The notes: generated by a model not told the origin, from the sequence alone. Numbered from the stretch's first letter, positions 1 to 10,865 are shown. The stretch: DNA of 36,996 nucleotides from Discostella pseudostelligera (GCA_036940085.1 JALLBK010000066.1:1-36996), one strand, 5' to 3'. Made by a program: numbers and translations.

Positions 1-532
1 CGTTTGCGGTTTTGGCTTTGCAGGCAAAAGTCCACAGATGCAAGTTTGCAGTTTGCACTTTTGGCTCCATGTGGAAGGAAGCCAAGTGAAGTCAGAAGTC
101 AAGCATGGTAGCATGCCACCGCCACTGCCAAAGCCGCCGATGACATTAATGAAGAGAGGGTGATACAAAGAAGGTTATTCCGCTTTGTTTGATCATGGTG
201 CTGCGATGCATCAAATCCGACGCTCACTTTCAAAAGATTGAAAGTGAGAAGTGAGATCAATTTTGTGCTGCCTGCAAACACCACCTCACACTCACACTCC
301 CGCTGCTCAAGACCACGACCCCAAGCAGTAAGGGTGGGGTACTATTAATACTAGTAGTAACAGCCCACAAGCATACCTACGACATAATTTGGCTTTTCCA
401 CAATATTTTAAGTTTAGGTCATTATTATTTGTTGCCTCCATCCATCAGCCATCAGCCAGTTCAATTTTGATGCCTGGAATTTGCATTACTTGACAGTTTA
501 ATTAGGTTATCTTGGGCCCCCCGCTAGAGCAT
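1..532. other. Spacer left of the tRNA pair
   Basis: I see no convincing gene here. Short open frames exist but have no recognisable domain. The only clear structure is a perfect 11-bp inverted repeat with a 4-nt loop at 223-248 (CTCACTTTCAA / TTGAAAGTGAG). The first 60 bases are rich in TTTGCA-like words on both strands, which I cannot assign to anything. Confidence 0.5.
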
Positions 533-606
533 GTCTTCGTAGCTCAGCTGGTTAGAGCGTGGGTCTAATAAACCCAAGGTCGTGAGTTCGATCCTCATCG
601 AGGATA
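533..606 (+). tRNA. tRNA-Ile (anticodon AAT), copy 1
   Basis: A full cloverleaf can be drawn by hand. It has a 7-bp acceptor stem (gtcttcg / cgaggat), a 4-bp D stem GCTC/GAGC and an anticodon stem TGGGT/ACCCA. The loop is CTAATAA, so the anticodon is AAT (A34 A35 T36), which reads isoleucine AUU. The T stem is GTGAG/CTCAT with loop TTCGATC, and the discriminator is A606. There is no intron. Internal A-box (TAGCTCAGCTGG) and B-box (GTTCGATCC) promoter elements are present. T runs at 611-614 and 617-620 serve as RNA polymerase III terminators. The first acceptor pair is G1-U72 wobble. A near-identical copy faces it at 695-768. Confidence 0.93.
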
Positions 607-610
607 TAAC

Positions 611-620
611 TTTTAGTTTT
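611..620 (+). terminator. Pol III terminator of tRNA-Ile copy 1
   Basis: Two TTTT tracts (611-614 and 617-620) begin five bases after the discriminator base of the plus-strand tRNA, the usual position for a polymerase III stop. Confidence 0.75.
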
Positions 621-678
621 ACCGTTTCGGAAGTTATTGTACATAAATTTTTCTTGTAGAGAGGGAGTTGAGAAAGGC

Positions 679-686
679 AAAAAAAA
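679..686 (-). terminator. Pol III terminator of tRNA-Ile copy 2
   Basis: Eight A's on the plus strand are a T8 run on the minus strand, about 8 nt past the 3' end of the minus-strand tRNA. This is a strong polymerase III terminator. Confidence 0.8.
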
Positions 687-694
687 CGTACGCG

Positions 695-768
695 TACCCT
701 CGATGAGGATCGAACTCACGACCTTGGGTTTATTAGACCCACGCTCTAACCAGCTGAGCTACGAAGGC
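695..768 (-). tRNA. tRNA-Ile (anticodon AAT), copy 2
   Basis: This reverse-strand copy has the same D arm, anticodon arm and T arm as 533-606, with anticodon AAT in loop CTAATAA. Only two bases of the mature sequence differ: position 2 is C instead of T and position 71 is G instead of A. The acceptor pair 2-71 is therefore C-G here and U-A in the other copy, a compensatory change that keeps the stem paired. The discriminator is A and the first pair is again G1-U72. The two genes converge across an 88-bp spacer and together form a long inverted repeat. Confidence 0.93.
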
Positions 769-1327
769 GCATGATGGAGAGAACCACATTAACTATTATG
801 AACACTTGTTATTGTTCGTAGGTTACGTACTCCCAAACAGTAGTTCCGAAAAGTCTTCCCACTGCGTTGTAGTAATGAAATACTTATTTTGTGGTGTAAA
901 TATTGTTTTATACTCAAAATCATAGCGTACGATATGAAGTTCATTTCCCATATTGTTATGACGAATTACGCAATCCTATCTTACACACCGACTACGGACC
1001 ACGGACAAAATAAGGTGCGACGATGACAATGACGACCGTCGGCATCGCAGCGACGACAGTAACATCTATTTCTATTTCAACGCTGGCACTCTAGAAGTAC
1101 TACCGAATGTTAATCATCCACCAGCACATCCCGACCCATTGTCACGCAGAGGATTTTCAACAGCAACCAACGCCACAGAAGGACGCCGAACCGCTGAGTG
1201 TTGAGATCGATTTGTTTCGGGACGTCGGCGCCGCGGCATTGGTAGATAGTTTGGTGTAGATCGCAAAGCTACCGACAATCAGAAGCTGATATGCCATAGG
1301 CAAAGGCACCATCCGCAGGTAGTTTGA
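769..1327. other. Spacer upstream of the DENND4-like gene
   Basis: I find no gene. The last bases before ATG 1328 are TGA (1325-1327), an in-frame stop that limits upstream extension. An additional 5' exon cannot be excluded, but I see no clear coding segment for one. Confidence 0.45.
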
Positions 1328-4300
1328 ATGAATAATCACATTATTGATCAAGAAGTTCCTCTCGAAATCGAGGTAGTCTACGACGGCGATCACCTACTCG
1401 ACCACAAAGTCGAGGAGCCCATTGTAACAAAGGCAAAACTATCTCTACCCAAAATAACATTATCTCGATCAAGCGATGGCATTGAAAACAACGAGCGAAT
1501 AGATGGGAAGCAGAAAAGAATCAACATGAATGGGACGAAAAGCAATGTCGGTAGAAAGTCAGACGATGAATCAGACGAAAATTGCCCCAAAGAAATAAGC
1601 AGACGGTTGGTCGAATATTTTGTCGTCGTGTCCAGTGTTCCAAAAATTAGGCTAAATAAGGAGGGGGACAAAACTTCCAACTACAGCACTGATGGGGAAC
1701 GCAGACGGAAAACTCCTCTCCATCGTTCAAAATCAGCACATGTGGCGACAAGTGTGGATGTTCAAAAGGCACATTTGAGTAGATATTATTCGGGGGGGAT
1801 CGGTCCAGGTGCCGGAACGACGGCGACAAATAATCAGAAGAAGAAAAGCATTGGAAGTGCGGCTATTCCAGGATTGCACAACCTTGAGAAGAAATTGGAG
1901 ACCTTCAAATTGGAGAAAACATTGTCGAAGTTGAAGTCCATAACACATTCTTCATCATCGAAGGTTACTGATGAGAGCAACAGCAAACACCAACATGACG
2001 ATGTCGATGATTCCAGTTCGTCGGAGCACTCTTCATCCTCACTGGATATTACTCCTAATACCACTGAGTGTCCATCATTCAGCAATGTGGAAGGTTCTAC
2101 TTTTCGACCGTCAAATCATCCACTAATGGCAACCGAATCAGATGATACAACTCCATCTCAATCATTGCAACCGCCGTCGGGAGAACCACCACGAACTGCG
2201 CCCCTGCCAGAGAGGCAGAATTCAACACGGGGTGCATCAGAAAATATTCGTATCGGCCATGAACAGGATGATGGCGTTGACGATTTCGTATTAGAGCCAG
2301 TGATTACAGCAAAATATCCGCCAGTGGATCACTCTGATCAACCTCTGAATCCTATGATACCAAAGTTTTGTCATCCTCAGGGATCTGATGTCATTGTGCC
2401 GGTGAAAGAATATAAGATGCCCACAGTCCACCATTTCGTGTTGACGGATTCAAAGGGGGGGAAATTGTATGGCACGTGTCTTACGGTTTATGAAGAAATT
2501 CCCGTGCATTCGGAGTTAGAAATAATGAGCGGTGAATCTAATGATTTAGATCATTCCAGGGTCGGCGGTCAGGAGCGAGGCTATGTCGAATGTTCAGTGA
2601 ACAACTCTCCGACAGTGGTACGAAAACGTCACGTCGAGAAAAGCCACAGATATTATGCACCACGAGTGCTATGCTTATTGTCGACGTGGCCGTATCTGAG
2701 CGCATTTCGAACGTATCTCACCCAATTGTACAAGTTGGCAACGGCTACCAACGTAATGACGGCGCCACTGGAGAGATACATTCTCAACATATGTGCAGAG
2801 GTTCCAGCTCCTCCTCCGGGGTCATTTGAGGTGAATCTCTCGATACTTGATACGAGCATAAGATTTTGGGCTCCGCCTGCAGATCAGCCAATTGCGTATG
2901 TGAGCTTGCCTTACGGCGTGCTATTTGAATGCTTGGAAATCGGCAATGTGCTATATGTATGGTTCACTTTAGCGTGCGAGAGAAAAATATTGCTCGTGTC
3001 CAGTCAGCAAAGCTTGTTAACGGTCTGCGCCGAGATCTTATGCTCAATGCTATTCCCGATGAAATGGTCGCATCTTTACATCCCATGGTGAGTTTCTTGT
3101 GCATTATTGTTCAGCATGTTATGTCCCATCTGCATATCTGACTCTTCCGTTCATTCTAGTCTCCCTCGATTTTTGACTCCTATGTTAGACGCGCCAATGC
3201 CATATCTCATTGGTATCAGCCGTGAAAATTTCCCACATGCTATGCGCGACATATCGGACGAAACAGTAATTGTTGACTTGGATCGTAATGTGATCACCAC
3301 TAGCAAGCACACCCCTGAGTTGCCGATTCTCCCACATCGGCGGAAAACGAAGCTAGAGGCTGCGTTGCAAAAGCATGCTGGCGATGTATATTGGAGTGCT
3401 CGAGGTTACACGGCATCGGAAGTTGATCTTGCTAACTTTAATGGTGACACACGCGAAAAGAAAAGAATGCGTAAGCTGGCCGACGCAGTGTGGGAAGAAA
3501 AAATCCGTTCGATCGATGAAGCCTTCAATCTTGCTCAAACACCTGACTCAATGAGTCTCTTATACTCTCAGGATCAAACTGGAACTGGTGCCGATGCTGG
3601 GCAAAGCCGATGGGATGCCGTGCAAGAAGCATTTCTCCGATTTTATGTTTCAATGCTTAAAGATTATCGCAAATTCATGCCGACATTACTGAAAGAACAA
3701 CAATCCTGGAGAGGACCTGGATCAGTACATGTTGGGCGATTTCTTGCTGCTGAATTCGTCCAGTCTCAACCACCAGACTTTCAGCCATTTTTAGAGGAGC
3801 TTATTGGAACACAACAGTTTGACGACTTTGTTACGAGACGCATGTACAACGCCGGTCAAGCACCGGACGTCACTTTCTTTGACCAAAGCATCGATGCAAA
3901 GCTGAATAGAAGCAAGCTCAAGTTAAAGAAGACTGAAACGTCATTTCTACACAGTGCCAATGCTCACCGAAACTTGAAGCGAATCGACGCAATTCAGCCC
4001 AATCGGGCTAATCTGCCTTCTCGTTCAAGGTTTGATACCACGTACGATGTGAAAAAGGGTGTGTACACCTACCCGACTTGGCCTGAATCGTTTGATGGAT
4101 CTCTTTTTGGAAAGCCGAGACCTATTCCAAGAATAATTACTGCCGAATTCGACCGACGAGCGGCGTTGACAAGGATGCTTGGGGTTGAGCTTCGTACTAA
4201 AGGAGGAAGATCAACTGGAGGTTATAACCGTTCTCCAGAAGCCACCGCATTCGTGTTGTTTTTCATCACCTTTTCCGCCACCATTGGAAAAGAGTGGGCA

Positions 4301-5791
4301 CAGCTTGAATTGGATCGCAAGTCCATTGGTGGCAATCTCCTTGATCAATGCACAGACAGTGTGTCGAACGCGTCGTCTTTGTCTGGAGAGCCGTGGAATC
4401 CGAAAGTGAACCCCCCCTGGATGGCTAGAGATAACTTTCAATTCCTGCACAGAAACTTCCGTCCATCCCAGAGTTTAGACCCTCCGTTGATTGAAAACAT
4501 TGTTTATGATGATGACGTTGCTACCAATTCTTGTCCTATTGACTGTGCCGATATTTGTGGAGATGTTGGTAAAGCTATTGGTACTCCATCGTTCATCGGG
4601 AATCCATGGTCGAGGTTACAAGCAGGACAGGAAACACCAATTCAATCGACCATGGAAGATGACATTACGAAGCAATTAGCCATTGACGATGACGACATTG
4701 CGAAAGCACGTGCGATTGCCAAGGCCCAAATCGATTTAGGTTTCAACACACTGCGAATGATGCGCAGGAGGAAGCTACCATCTGAGCCAATCACATACAA
4801 GACATTGATTGACGCATGTAGTAGATGCGGGATTTCACACAGAGCTCAGCAGTTGATGGAGATGATGACCCAAGATGGTTTTGCCTTAGACAGTGAAGTG
4901 TATTATGCATTTATGAATGCCTTCAGTCATATTGAACGTCAAGAGGTACCTCCTCAAATCGAGGAATCAGATACTGCTTCGGAAATCTCAGCTAATCTGT
5001 CACACCAATCCGAATCTTCCGGGCTCAGTTTCCTCAATACTTCGAAGAGAGAGTCTGAACTTTCGCTGAAGTCTATGATGAGGACCGGCAACAGGTTTGT
5101 AAATGGGGTGCAGAACGCAATGTCATCAACGATTGCAGCAAATAGACGTGCCTACAAGAATGCGAAGAGGAAGAGAACAAACAGACTTTCCATGCAGAAG
5201 TTGACAAAGAAGGAATCATTGAGAGTGACCAGTGCCATTTCAATTCACCTGCAGATGAGCCACTGCATTCTCGAAGACCTTTATCCTGGAATACAAATTG
5301 ACGCGGACAGTGACACATGCCCGAAGTGCTCCCGTGTTCTCGTTCAAGACGATGTAATTGTTGGTTGGAAGCCATGTCATGTGAATGACTTCACAACCAT
5401 GTGCCCGTCGTGTAAGCATCGTTTTGTTCCTAAATTTTCAGTTTCTTGCGACTTGGAGTCATTCGAAGGATCTCAGGGCTTGGGTAGTACGCTCTACTGC
5501 GACTACCTATCCCCTTGGGTGTTACTCCGAGAAATACGAAGTCTCGTCGCTCCCTCGACTTCTTTAGTTGGCGGTAAGGCTGCCCGAGTCTTGGGTGTTG
5601 GGAACGACGATTGCCATCCAATTGACGACCTCATTGACCCCAAATTTCGTGAAGGTACCGGGATAAATGCTACCTTATTCTGGAACATGATTGTTCTTTT
5701 CATACGGTTCAAAATTCCATACACATATCTTCTTCAAGGCAGCTACGAGCACCAGCCACTGATAATGCCGACGATGACTGATACAACATAA
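1328..5791 (+). CDS. DENND4/Crag-like DENN-domain Rab exchange factor
   Basis: Exons 1328-3087 and 3160-5791 are split by a 72-bp GTGAGT...CTAG intron and encode about 1463 aa. Splicing joins Y-I-P to C-L-P-R-F-L, rebuilding the conserved YIP-LP core of the cDENN domain. A disordered Ser-rich N-terminus (about 1-330) is followed by uDENN (about 360-400), cDENN (about 430-620) and dDENN (about 660-830). A PPR-like helical pair lies near 1120-1165. A zinc ribbon (CPKC near 1307, CPSC near 1335, with V-G-W between) and a short conserved tail end the protein. That tail layout is known in the DENND4 family, whose animal members activate Rab10/Rab8-type GTPases in membrane traffic; the diatom target is unknown. 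The N-terminal MABP domain of animal homologues is not visible. Its 3' end from 4672 lies inside a tandem duplication and is repeated at 6935-8054. Confidence 0.88.
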
Positions 5792-6934
5792 CCGCTGGGA
5801 GTGCGCGCATGCCATCATCATTAGGTAAATAACGATGAGGGTGGCTTGAGTTTGCGAGGCACTGGTAATTTTAATTTTGGTTTCAAATCAAGCCAATCAT
5901 CTAATCGAAACCACGATATTCATATTCATGTGGTACTTCAATGAAACAAATAATGCGATAACAACTGCGATGAATCTTTCCAACTTACAACATGTCATAC
6001 AAGAAAAGGAGTCAGAGTTGGCTCGAATTAGACAGGCGGCAGTTGATGCCACATTGCAACAGGAGGAGGAAGCTAGAAGTCGTTTGGTGCAGGCACTGGA
6101 ATCGATGGAGATCGAATTAGAACGCGCTCGAAACGAGAGCGACATCAGAATTCGTCGGGTAGAGGAAGAGGCCGCTGCCAGCATTGAGCGTGCGAGGATG
6201 GAAATGAGTGAAATACTACAGCACAAAGAAGAAGGCATATTCGTAGCCGCGCGCTTGAAAATGGAGGACGACTGGGCGGTTAGGGAGAATGTTTTGCGTG
6301 ACGAATTTAAAGCAATTCTGACAACAGAACTCGAAAATCAGCGTACTGAACTCATATCGCATTACGAAGCAATTATTCGCGATCTGAATACTACTATGAA
6401 AGCCGATGAAGATCAGGCGGCACAAAATCTTACTGAACTCAAAAAAGTACATCTGCACCAAGTAGAAGAGATGAGTCTGCAGATGGATGAAGCGGCACAA
6501 ATCATGTGGGAACACGCCTGTGAAAAATTTAGCGCAGATGCGGAGACAATGATTTCCCAGGGGCTAATAATTGCCGAAGAGCAGTGTGAGGCGAGAGATG
6601 AACAGATATCCGCGCTGCTTGATGAGAGGTGTTCGATGCACAAACTGTTTAGTGAGAAGGAAGCACACATTGCTGACATGACCAATGATCTGAATAAACG
6701 GGAGTGTGAGCTGAGAGCATTCGCGTCAGATTTGAGCAGCCGCCACGTCGAAGAAATGGAACAAGTAAGAGAGGACATGGTGGACGTAGTAAGAGTTAAT
6801 GATCAGATGGAATGTGAAATTCGTTTGTTGAGGAGCGAGCTGTCTAAGCGCAAATCGGAACGCACGACATTGGAGGCCGAATGTAACGAACATAGGCTAT
6901 CAATGAAATCCTTCGATAACGAGAAGAATCGATC
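4672..6934 (+). repeat. Tandem duplication, unit A (2,263 bp)
   Basis: The segment is repeated directly and immediately at 6935-9197, with offset exactly 2263. Every stretch I compared is identical, including all translated frames. The unit holds the last 1.1 kb of the DENND4-like gene, a 136-bp intergenic promoter region, and the first 1.0 kb of the coiled-coil gene. Bases just outside the unit (A4671, T9198) do not match the joint, so I see no microhomology. There are no terminal inverted repeats or transposase, so this is a segmental duplication and not a mobile element. Confidence 0.93.
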
Positions 6935-8054
6935 GCAATTAGCCATTGACGATGACGACATTGCGAAAGCACGTGCGATTGCCAAGGCCCAAATCGATTT
7001 AGGTTTCAACACACTGCGAATGATGCGCAGGAGGAAGCTACCATCTGAGCCAATCACATACAAGACATTGATTGACGCATGTAGTAGATGCGGGATTTCA
7101 CACAGAGCTCAGCAGTTGATGGAGATGATGACCCAAGATGGTTTTGCCTTAGACAGTGAAGTGTATTATGCATTTATGAATGCCTTCAGTCATATTGAAC
7201 GTCAAGAGGTACCTCCTCAAATCGAGGAATCAGATACTGCTTCGGAAATCTCAGCTAATCTGTCACACCAATCCGAATCTTCCGGGCTCAGTTTCCTCAA
7301 TACTTCGAAGAGAGAGTCTGAACTTTCGCTGAAGTCTATGATGAGGACCGGCAACAGGTTTGTAAATGGGGTGCAGAACGCAATGTCATCAACGATTGCA
7401 GCAAATAGACGTGCCTACAAGAATGCGAAGAGGAAGAGAACAAACAGACTTTCCATGCAGAAGTTGACAAAGAAGGAATCATTGAGAGTGACCAGTGCCA
7501 TTTCAATTCACCTGCAGATGAGCCACTGCATTCTCGAAGACCTTTATCCTGGAATACAAATTGACGCGGACAGTGACACATGCCCGAAGTGCTCCCGTGT
7601 TCTCGTTCAAGACGATGTAATTGTTGGTTGGAAGCCATGTCATGTGAATGACTTCACAACCATGTGCCCGTCGTGTAAGCATCGTTTTGTTCCTAAATTT
7701 TCAGTTTCTTGCGACTTGGAGTCATTCGAAGGATCTCAGGGCTTGGGTAGTACGCTCTACTGCGACTACCTATCCCCTTGGGTGTTACTCCGAGAAATAC
7801 GAAGTCTCGTCGCTCCCTCGACTTCTTTAGTTGGCGGTAAGGCTGCCCGAGTCTTGGGTGTTGGGAACGACGATTGCCATCCAATTGACGACCTCATTGA
7901 CCCCAAATTTCGTGAAGGTACCGGGATAAATGCTACCTTATTCTGGAACATGATTGTTCTTTTCATACGGTTCAAAATTCCATACACATATCTTCTTCAA
8001 GGCAGCTACGAGCACCAGCCACTGATAATGCCGACGATGACTGATACAACATAA
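5928..8054 (+). CDS. Chimeric gene: coiled-coil N-terminus fused to DENND4 C-terminus
   Basis: This single open frame encodes about 708 aa from ATG 5928; a downstream ATG at 5970 is an alternative. Residues 1-335 are the N-terminal coiled coil of the gene at 8191-10791, rich in E, R, L and A heptads. Residue 336 is a Ser codon built across the duplication joint at 6934/6935. Residues 337-708 are the C-terminal part of the DENND4-like protein: PPR-like helices, zinc ribbon CPKC/CPSC and conserved tail. The fusion is in frame with no stop, a one-in-three chance. The promoter region is a copy of that of the intact coiled-coil gene, so transcription is plausible. It lacks the catalytic DENN module, so it should not act as an exchange factor; it might compete with the parent for partners (inference). 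It could also be an assembly artefact. Confidence 0.8.
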   Translation: MWYFNETNNAITTAMNLSNLQHVIQEKESELARIRQAAVDATLQQEEEARSRLVQALESMEIELERARNESDIRIRRVEEEAAASIERARMEMSEILQHKEEGIFVAARLKMEDDWAVRENVLRDEFKAILTTELENQRTELISHYEAIIRDLNTTMKADEDQAAQNLTELKKVHLHQVEEMSLQMDEAAQIMWEHACEKFSADAETMISQGLIIAEEQCEARDEQISALLDERCSMHKLFSEKEAHIADMTNDLNKRECELRAFASDLSSRHVEEMEQVREDMVDVVRVNDQMECEIRLLRSELSKRKSERTTLEAECNEHRLSMKSFDNEKNRSQLAIDDDDIAKARAIAKAQIDLGFNTLRMMRRRKLPSEPITYKTLIDACSRCGISHRAQQLMEMMTQDGFALDSEVYYAFMNAFSHIERQEVPPQIEESDTASEISANLSHQSESSGLSFLNTSKRESELSLKSMMRTGNRFVNGVQNAMSSTIAANRRAYKNAKRKRTNRLSMQKLTKKESLRVTSAISIHLQMSHCILEDLYPGIQIDADSDTCPKCSRVLVQDDVIVGWKPCHVNDFTTMCPSCKHRFVPKFSVSCDLESFEGSQGLGSTLYCDYLSPWVLLREIRSLVAPSTSLVGGKAARVLGVGNDDCHPIDDLIDPKFREGTGINATLFWNMIVLFIRFKIPYTYLLQGSYEHQPLIMPTMTDTT

Positions 8055-9197
8055 CCGCTGGGAGTGCGCGCATGCCATCATCATTAGGTAAATAACGATG
8101 AGGGTGGCTTGAGTTTGCGAGGCACTGGTAATTTTAATTTTGGTTTCAAATCAAGCCAATCATCTAATCGAAACCACGATATTCATATTCATGTGGTACT
8201 TCAATGAAACAAATAATGCGATAACAACTGCGATGAATCTTTCCAACTTACAACATGTCATACAAGAAAAGGAGTCAGAGTTGGCTCGAATTAGACAGGC
8301 GGCAGTTGATGCCACATTGCAACAGGAGGAGGAAGCTAGAAGTCGTTTGGTGCAGGCACTGGAATCGATGGAGATCGAATTAGAACGCGCTCGAAACGAG
8401 AGCGACATCAGAATTCGTCGGGTAGAGGAAGAGGCCGCTGCCAGCATTGAGCGTGCGAGGATGGAAATGAGTGAAATACTACAGCACAAAGAAGAAGGCA
8501 TATTCGTAGCCGCGCGCTTGAAAATGGAGGACGACTGGGCGGTTAGGGAGAATGTTTTGCGTGACGAATTTAAAGCAATTCTGACAACAGAACTCGAAAA
8601 TCAGCGTACTGAACTCATATCGCATTACGAAGCAATTATTCGCGATCTGAATACTACTATGAAAGCCGATGAAGATCAGGCGGCACAAAATCTTACTGAA
8701 CTCAAAAAAGTACATCTGCACCAAGTAGAAGAGATGAGTCTGCAGATGGATGAAGCGGCACAAATCATGTGGGAACACGCCTGTGAAAAATTTAGCGCAG
8801 ATGCGGAGACAATGATTTCCCAGGGGCTAATAATTGCCGAAGAGCAGTGTGAGGCGAGAGATGAACAGATATCCGCGCTGCTTGATGAGAGGTGTTCGAT
8901 GCACAAACTGTTTAGTGAGAAGGAAGCACACATTGCTGACATGACCAATGATCTGAATAAACGGGAGTGTGAGCTGAGAGCATTCGCGTCAGATTTGAGC
9001 AGCCGCCACGTCGAAGAAATGGAACAAGTAAGAGAGGACATGGTGGACGTAGTAAGAGTTAATGATCAGATGGAATGTGAAATTCGTTTGTTGAGGAGCG
9101 AGCTGTCTAAGCGCAAATCGGAACGCACGACATTGGAGGCCGAATGTAACGAACATAGGCTATCAATGAAATCCTTCGATAACGAGAAGAATCGATC
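6935..9197 (+). repeat. Tandem duplication, unit B (2,263 bp)
   Basis: This second copy of 4672-6934 starts at the joint CGATC|GCAATT and ends at GATC|TGAG. It supplies the 3' half of the chimeric gene and the 5' end of the intact coiled-coil gene. Before duplication the order would simply have been the DENND4-like gene followed by the coiled-coil gene, both complete. Confidence 0.93.
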
Positions 9198-10791
9198 TGA
9201 GAGTCGCATTCGTGAGTTAACAGCTGTGAACCAGTTATTGGAGCGAGAGCTAGCGGATGCCACGAAGGAGATAAATGATCTGACAGCGAATTCCGAAGCG
9301 GCAAGCAAGAAAATAGACGAACTTGTACGAACAAATGATCTGAATGCAAACAAAGTCACGAACTTAACCACTCGTATCGGTGACCTGCAAACAAAAAATG
9401 AAGGTCTTGAGAAGAAGCACATGCAAGCTGTTGCCCAAATCAATACTCTCGAACAGGAAAGGAGAGAGTATAAAATTGTAATGGACGACAGGACAAAACA
9501 AATTGATAAGCGACTTTCCGAGGCCCTAGATTCATTCAAAGCTAGTCAAGGAGCACGATTTGAACCCGTGGTTGTGCACGTACATGGCAATCACGGCGAC
9601 AGTTCCAATAGTACTACTATGAACGAAAAGCTCTCAATCGAGTGTAATAATCTGCGATCAAAGGTCCTTCACCTGCAGAGAGAGAATTTTCGTCTGGAAA
9701 GCGAATTGAAGATGAACCAAGGTAGGCAAGTGAGTGAGGAAGATGGCAAAACATGTTCCTCCGGGAGACAACTGCAAGAAATCAATAGCCTGAAGTCAAT
9801 CATATCCGTGATGCGCAAAGAGATGGAGACTGCTGCCGAATCGAATGCATCTGAAGGGAATGAGAAACATATCATGCTTTCTAATTCGGTTCTCGAGCAG
9901 CAGCTAATTCAATGTCGAGCATACCTTGATCTTCTCTTGATGCCGAGAGAATCTGCTTATGGCCGTGTCCATGGAGACGGTAGCGATGAGTGTGCATTCC
10001 TTCGATCAAAATATCGAGAGTTACATAAAGCAACCGATGAGTTGCGAGTAGAAAATAGCAGGTAAGCTGATAGCCATGAAGTATGAGAGTGTCACCGAAG
10101 ACAAGCGCCGATCAATTCGTTGTACTTCCCGCTTGCTCAGACTTCACATGATGTGCAACACAACGTCGGTCAATATCGATTACGACAACTTCACTGGAAC
10201 AGAAATAGAACTGATAAAGAATCTCGAAGAGGCAACAAATGAAATAGAAGCACTCCTAAAAGAGAATGATAAGCTCACGAAACTGTCGAACGCGCTGAGA
10301 TCTGAGCTTAATAATGCAAAACACACGCCATCTTCAGACATCATATCTCAACCGCCACTGCCCCCGACGCGTAGTGACAATGAACATCGGGCATACGAAC
10401 AGACACTGCTAGACGCGATATTGAACGATCAAAGCCGGAGTTGTGAGAGTGAAGGAAGTCACGATGATGAAGTGGTGGCCTGCATTGGTAGAAAACCTCC
10501 CTTGGCCATCGCAGCCAACAGCAGGCCATCGAAGACTGCATATGTAAGGACCGTTCTGCAGTTCATTGCCGTTTCTCTCTGTTATTTTCCTCATTGATTA
10601 ATCCGTTTCATTTTCTTACTTTCTCAACGATGCAGGGATCTCGGCCAACTGCAGCATCAGATCGTGCCACTACTAGTCAGCGACAGTCTTTCCAGAGACT
10701 CTTAAATCGGAAGAAGAAGGAGATTGCAGTGGAAAAGACTAAGATACGGAACTGGAACGTCAAAGATCCATCTACCAATCCATATTTATAA
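8191..10791 (+). CDS. Long coiled-coil protein
   Basis: Three exons (8191-10061, 10141-10543, 10636-10791) are joined by introns of 79 bp (AG|GTAAGC...CTCAG) and 92 bp (GTAAGG...GCAG). The reading frame is kept and yields about 809 aa from ATG 8191; ATG 8233 is an alternative. The frame extends further upstream, but only from a TTG. Residues about 20-560 are almost continuous heptad-rich coiled coil with many E/K/R/L/Q residues. The tail is basic (R-K-K-K-E-I near the end). No enzymatic motif is visible. Proteins of this shape often are structural or tethering factors in cytoskeleton, centriole or Golgi, but nothing here decides which. It ends 74 bp before the convergent T-protein gene. Its first 1.0 kb is duplicated in the chimeric gene upstream. 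Confidence 0.82.
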
Positions 10792-10865
10792 TAAGCTGTG
10801 CTCAAAGACCTTTCAATCATCTTGTATATGTTTTGAACATAGTATTAATTCAATGTGCTTATCTT

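Noticed and set aside
533..768. The inverted tRNA pair as one mobile or attachment-site structure
   Set aside because: Each half folds as a complete tRNA with its own promoter boxes and terminator. No integrase or target duplication is near.
5877..5927. Extending the coiled-coil and chimeric proteins upstream to 5877 (and 8140)
   Set aside because: That frame begins with TTG. The first ATG is 51 bp further on.
7336..7987. Minus-strand open frames here and the identical ones at 5073-5724
   Set aside because: They mirror the DENND4 coding sequence on the other strand, have no domain, and are duplicated only because the host sequence is.
4672..9197. Direct repeat as a composite transposon or LTR element
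   Set aside because: The copies abut with nothing between them, and have no terminal inverted repeats, target duplications or transposase. Their content is ordinary gene sequence.
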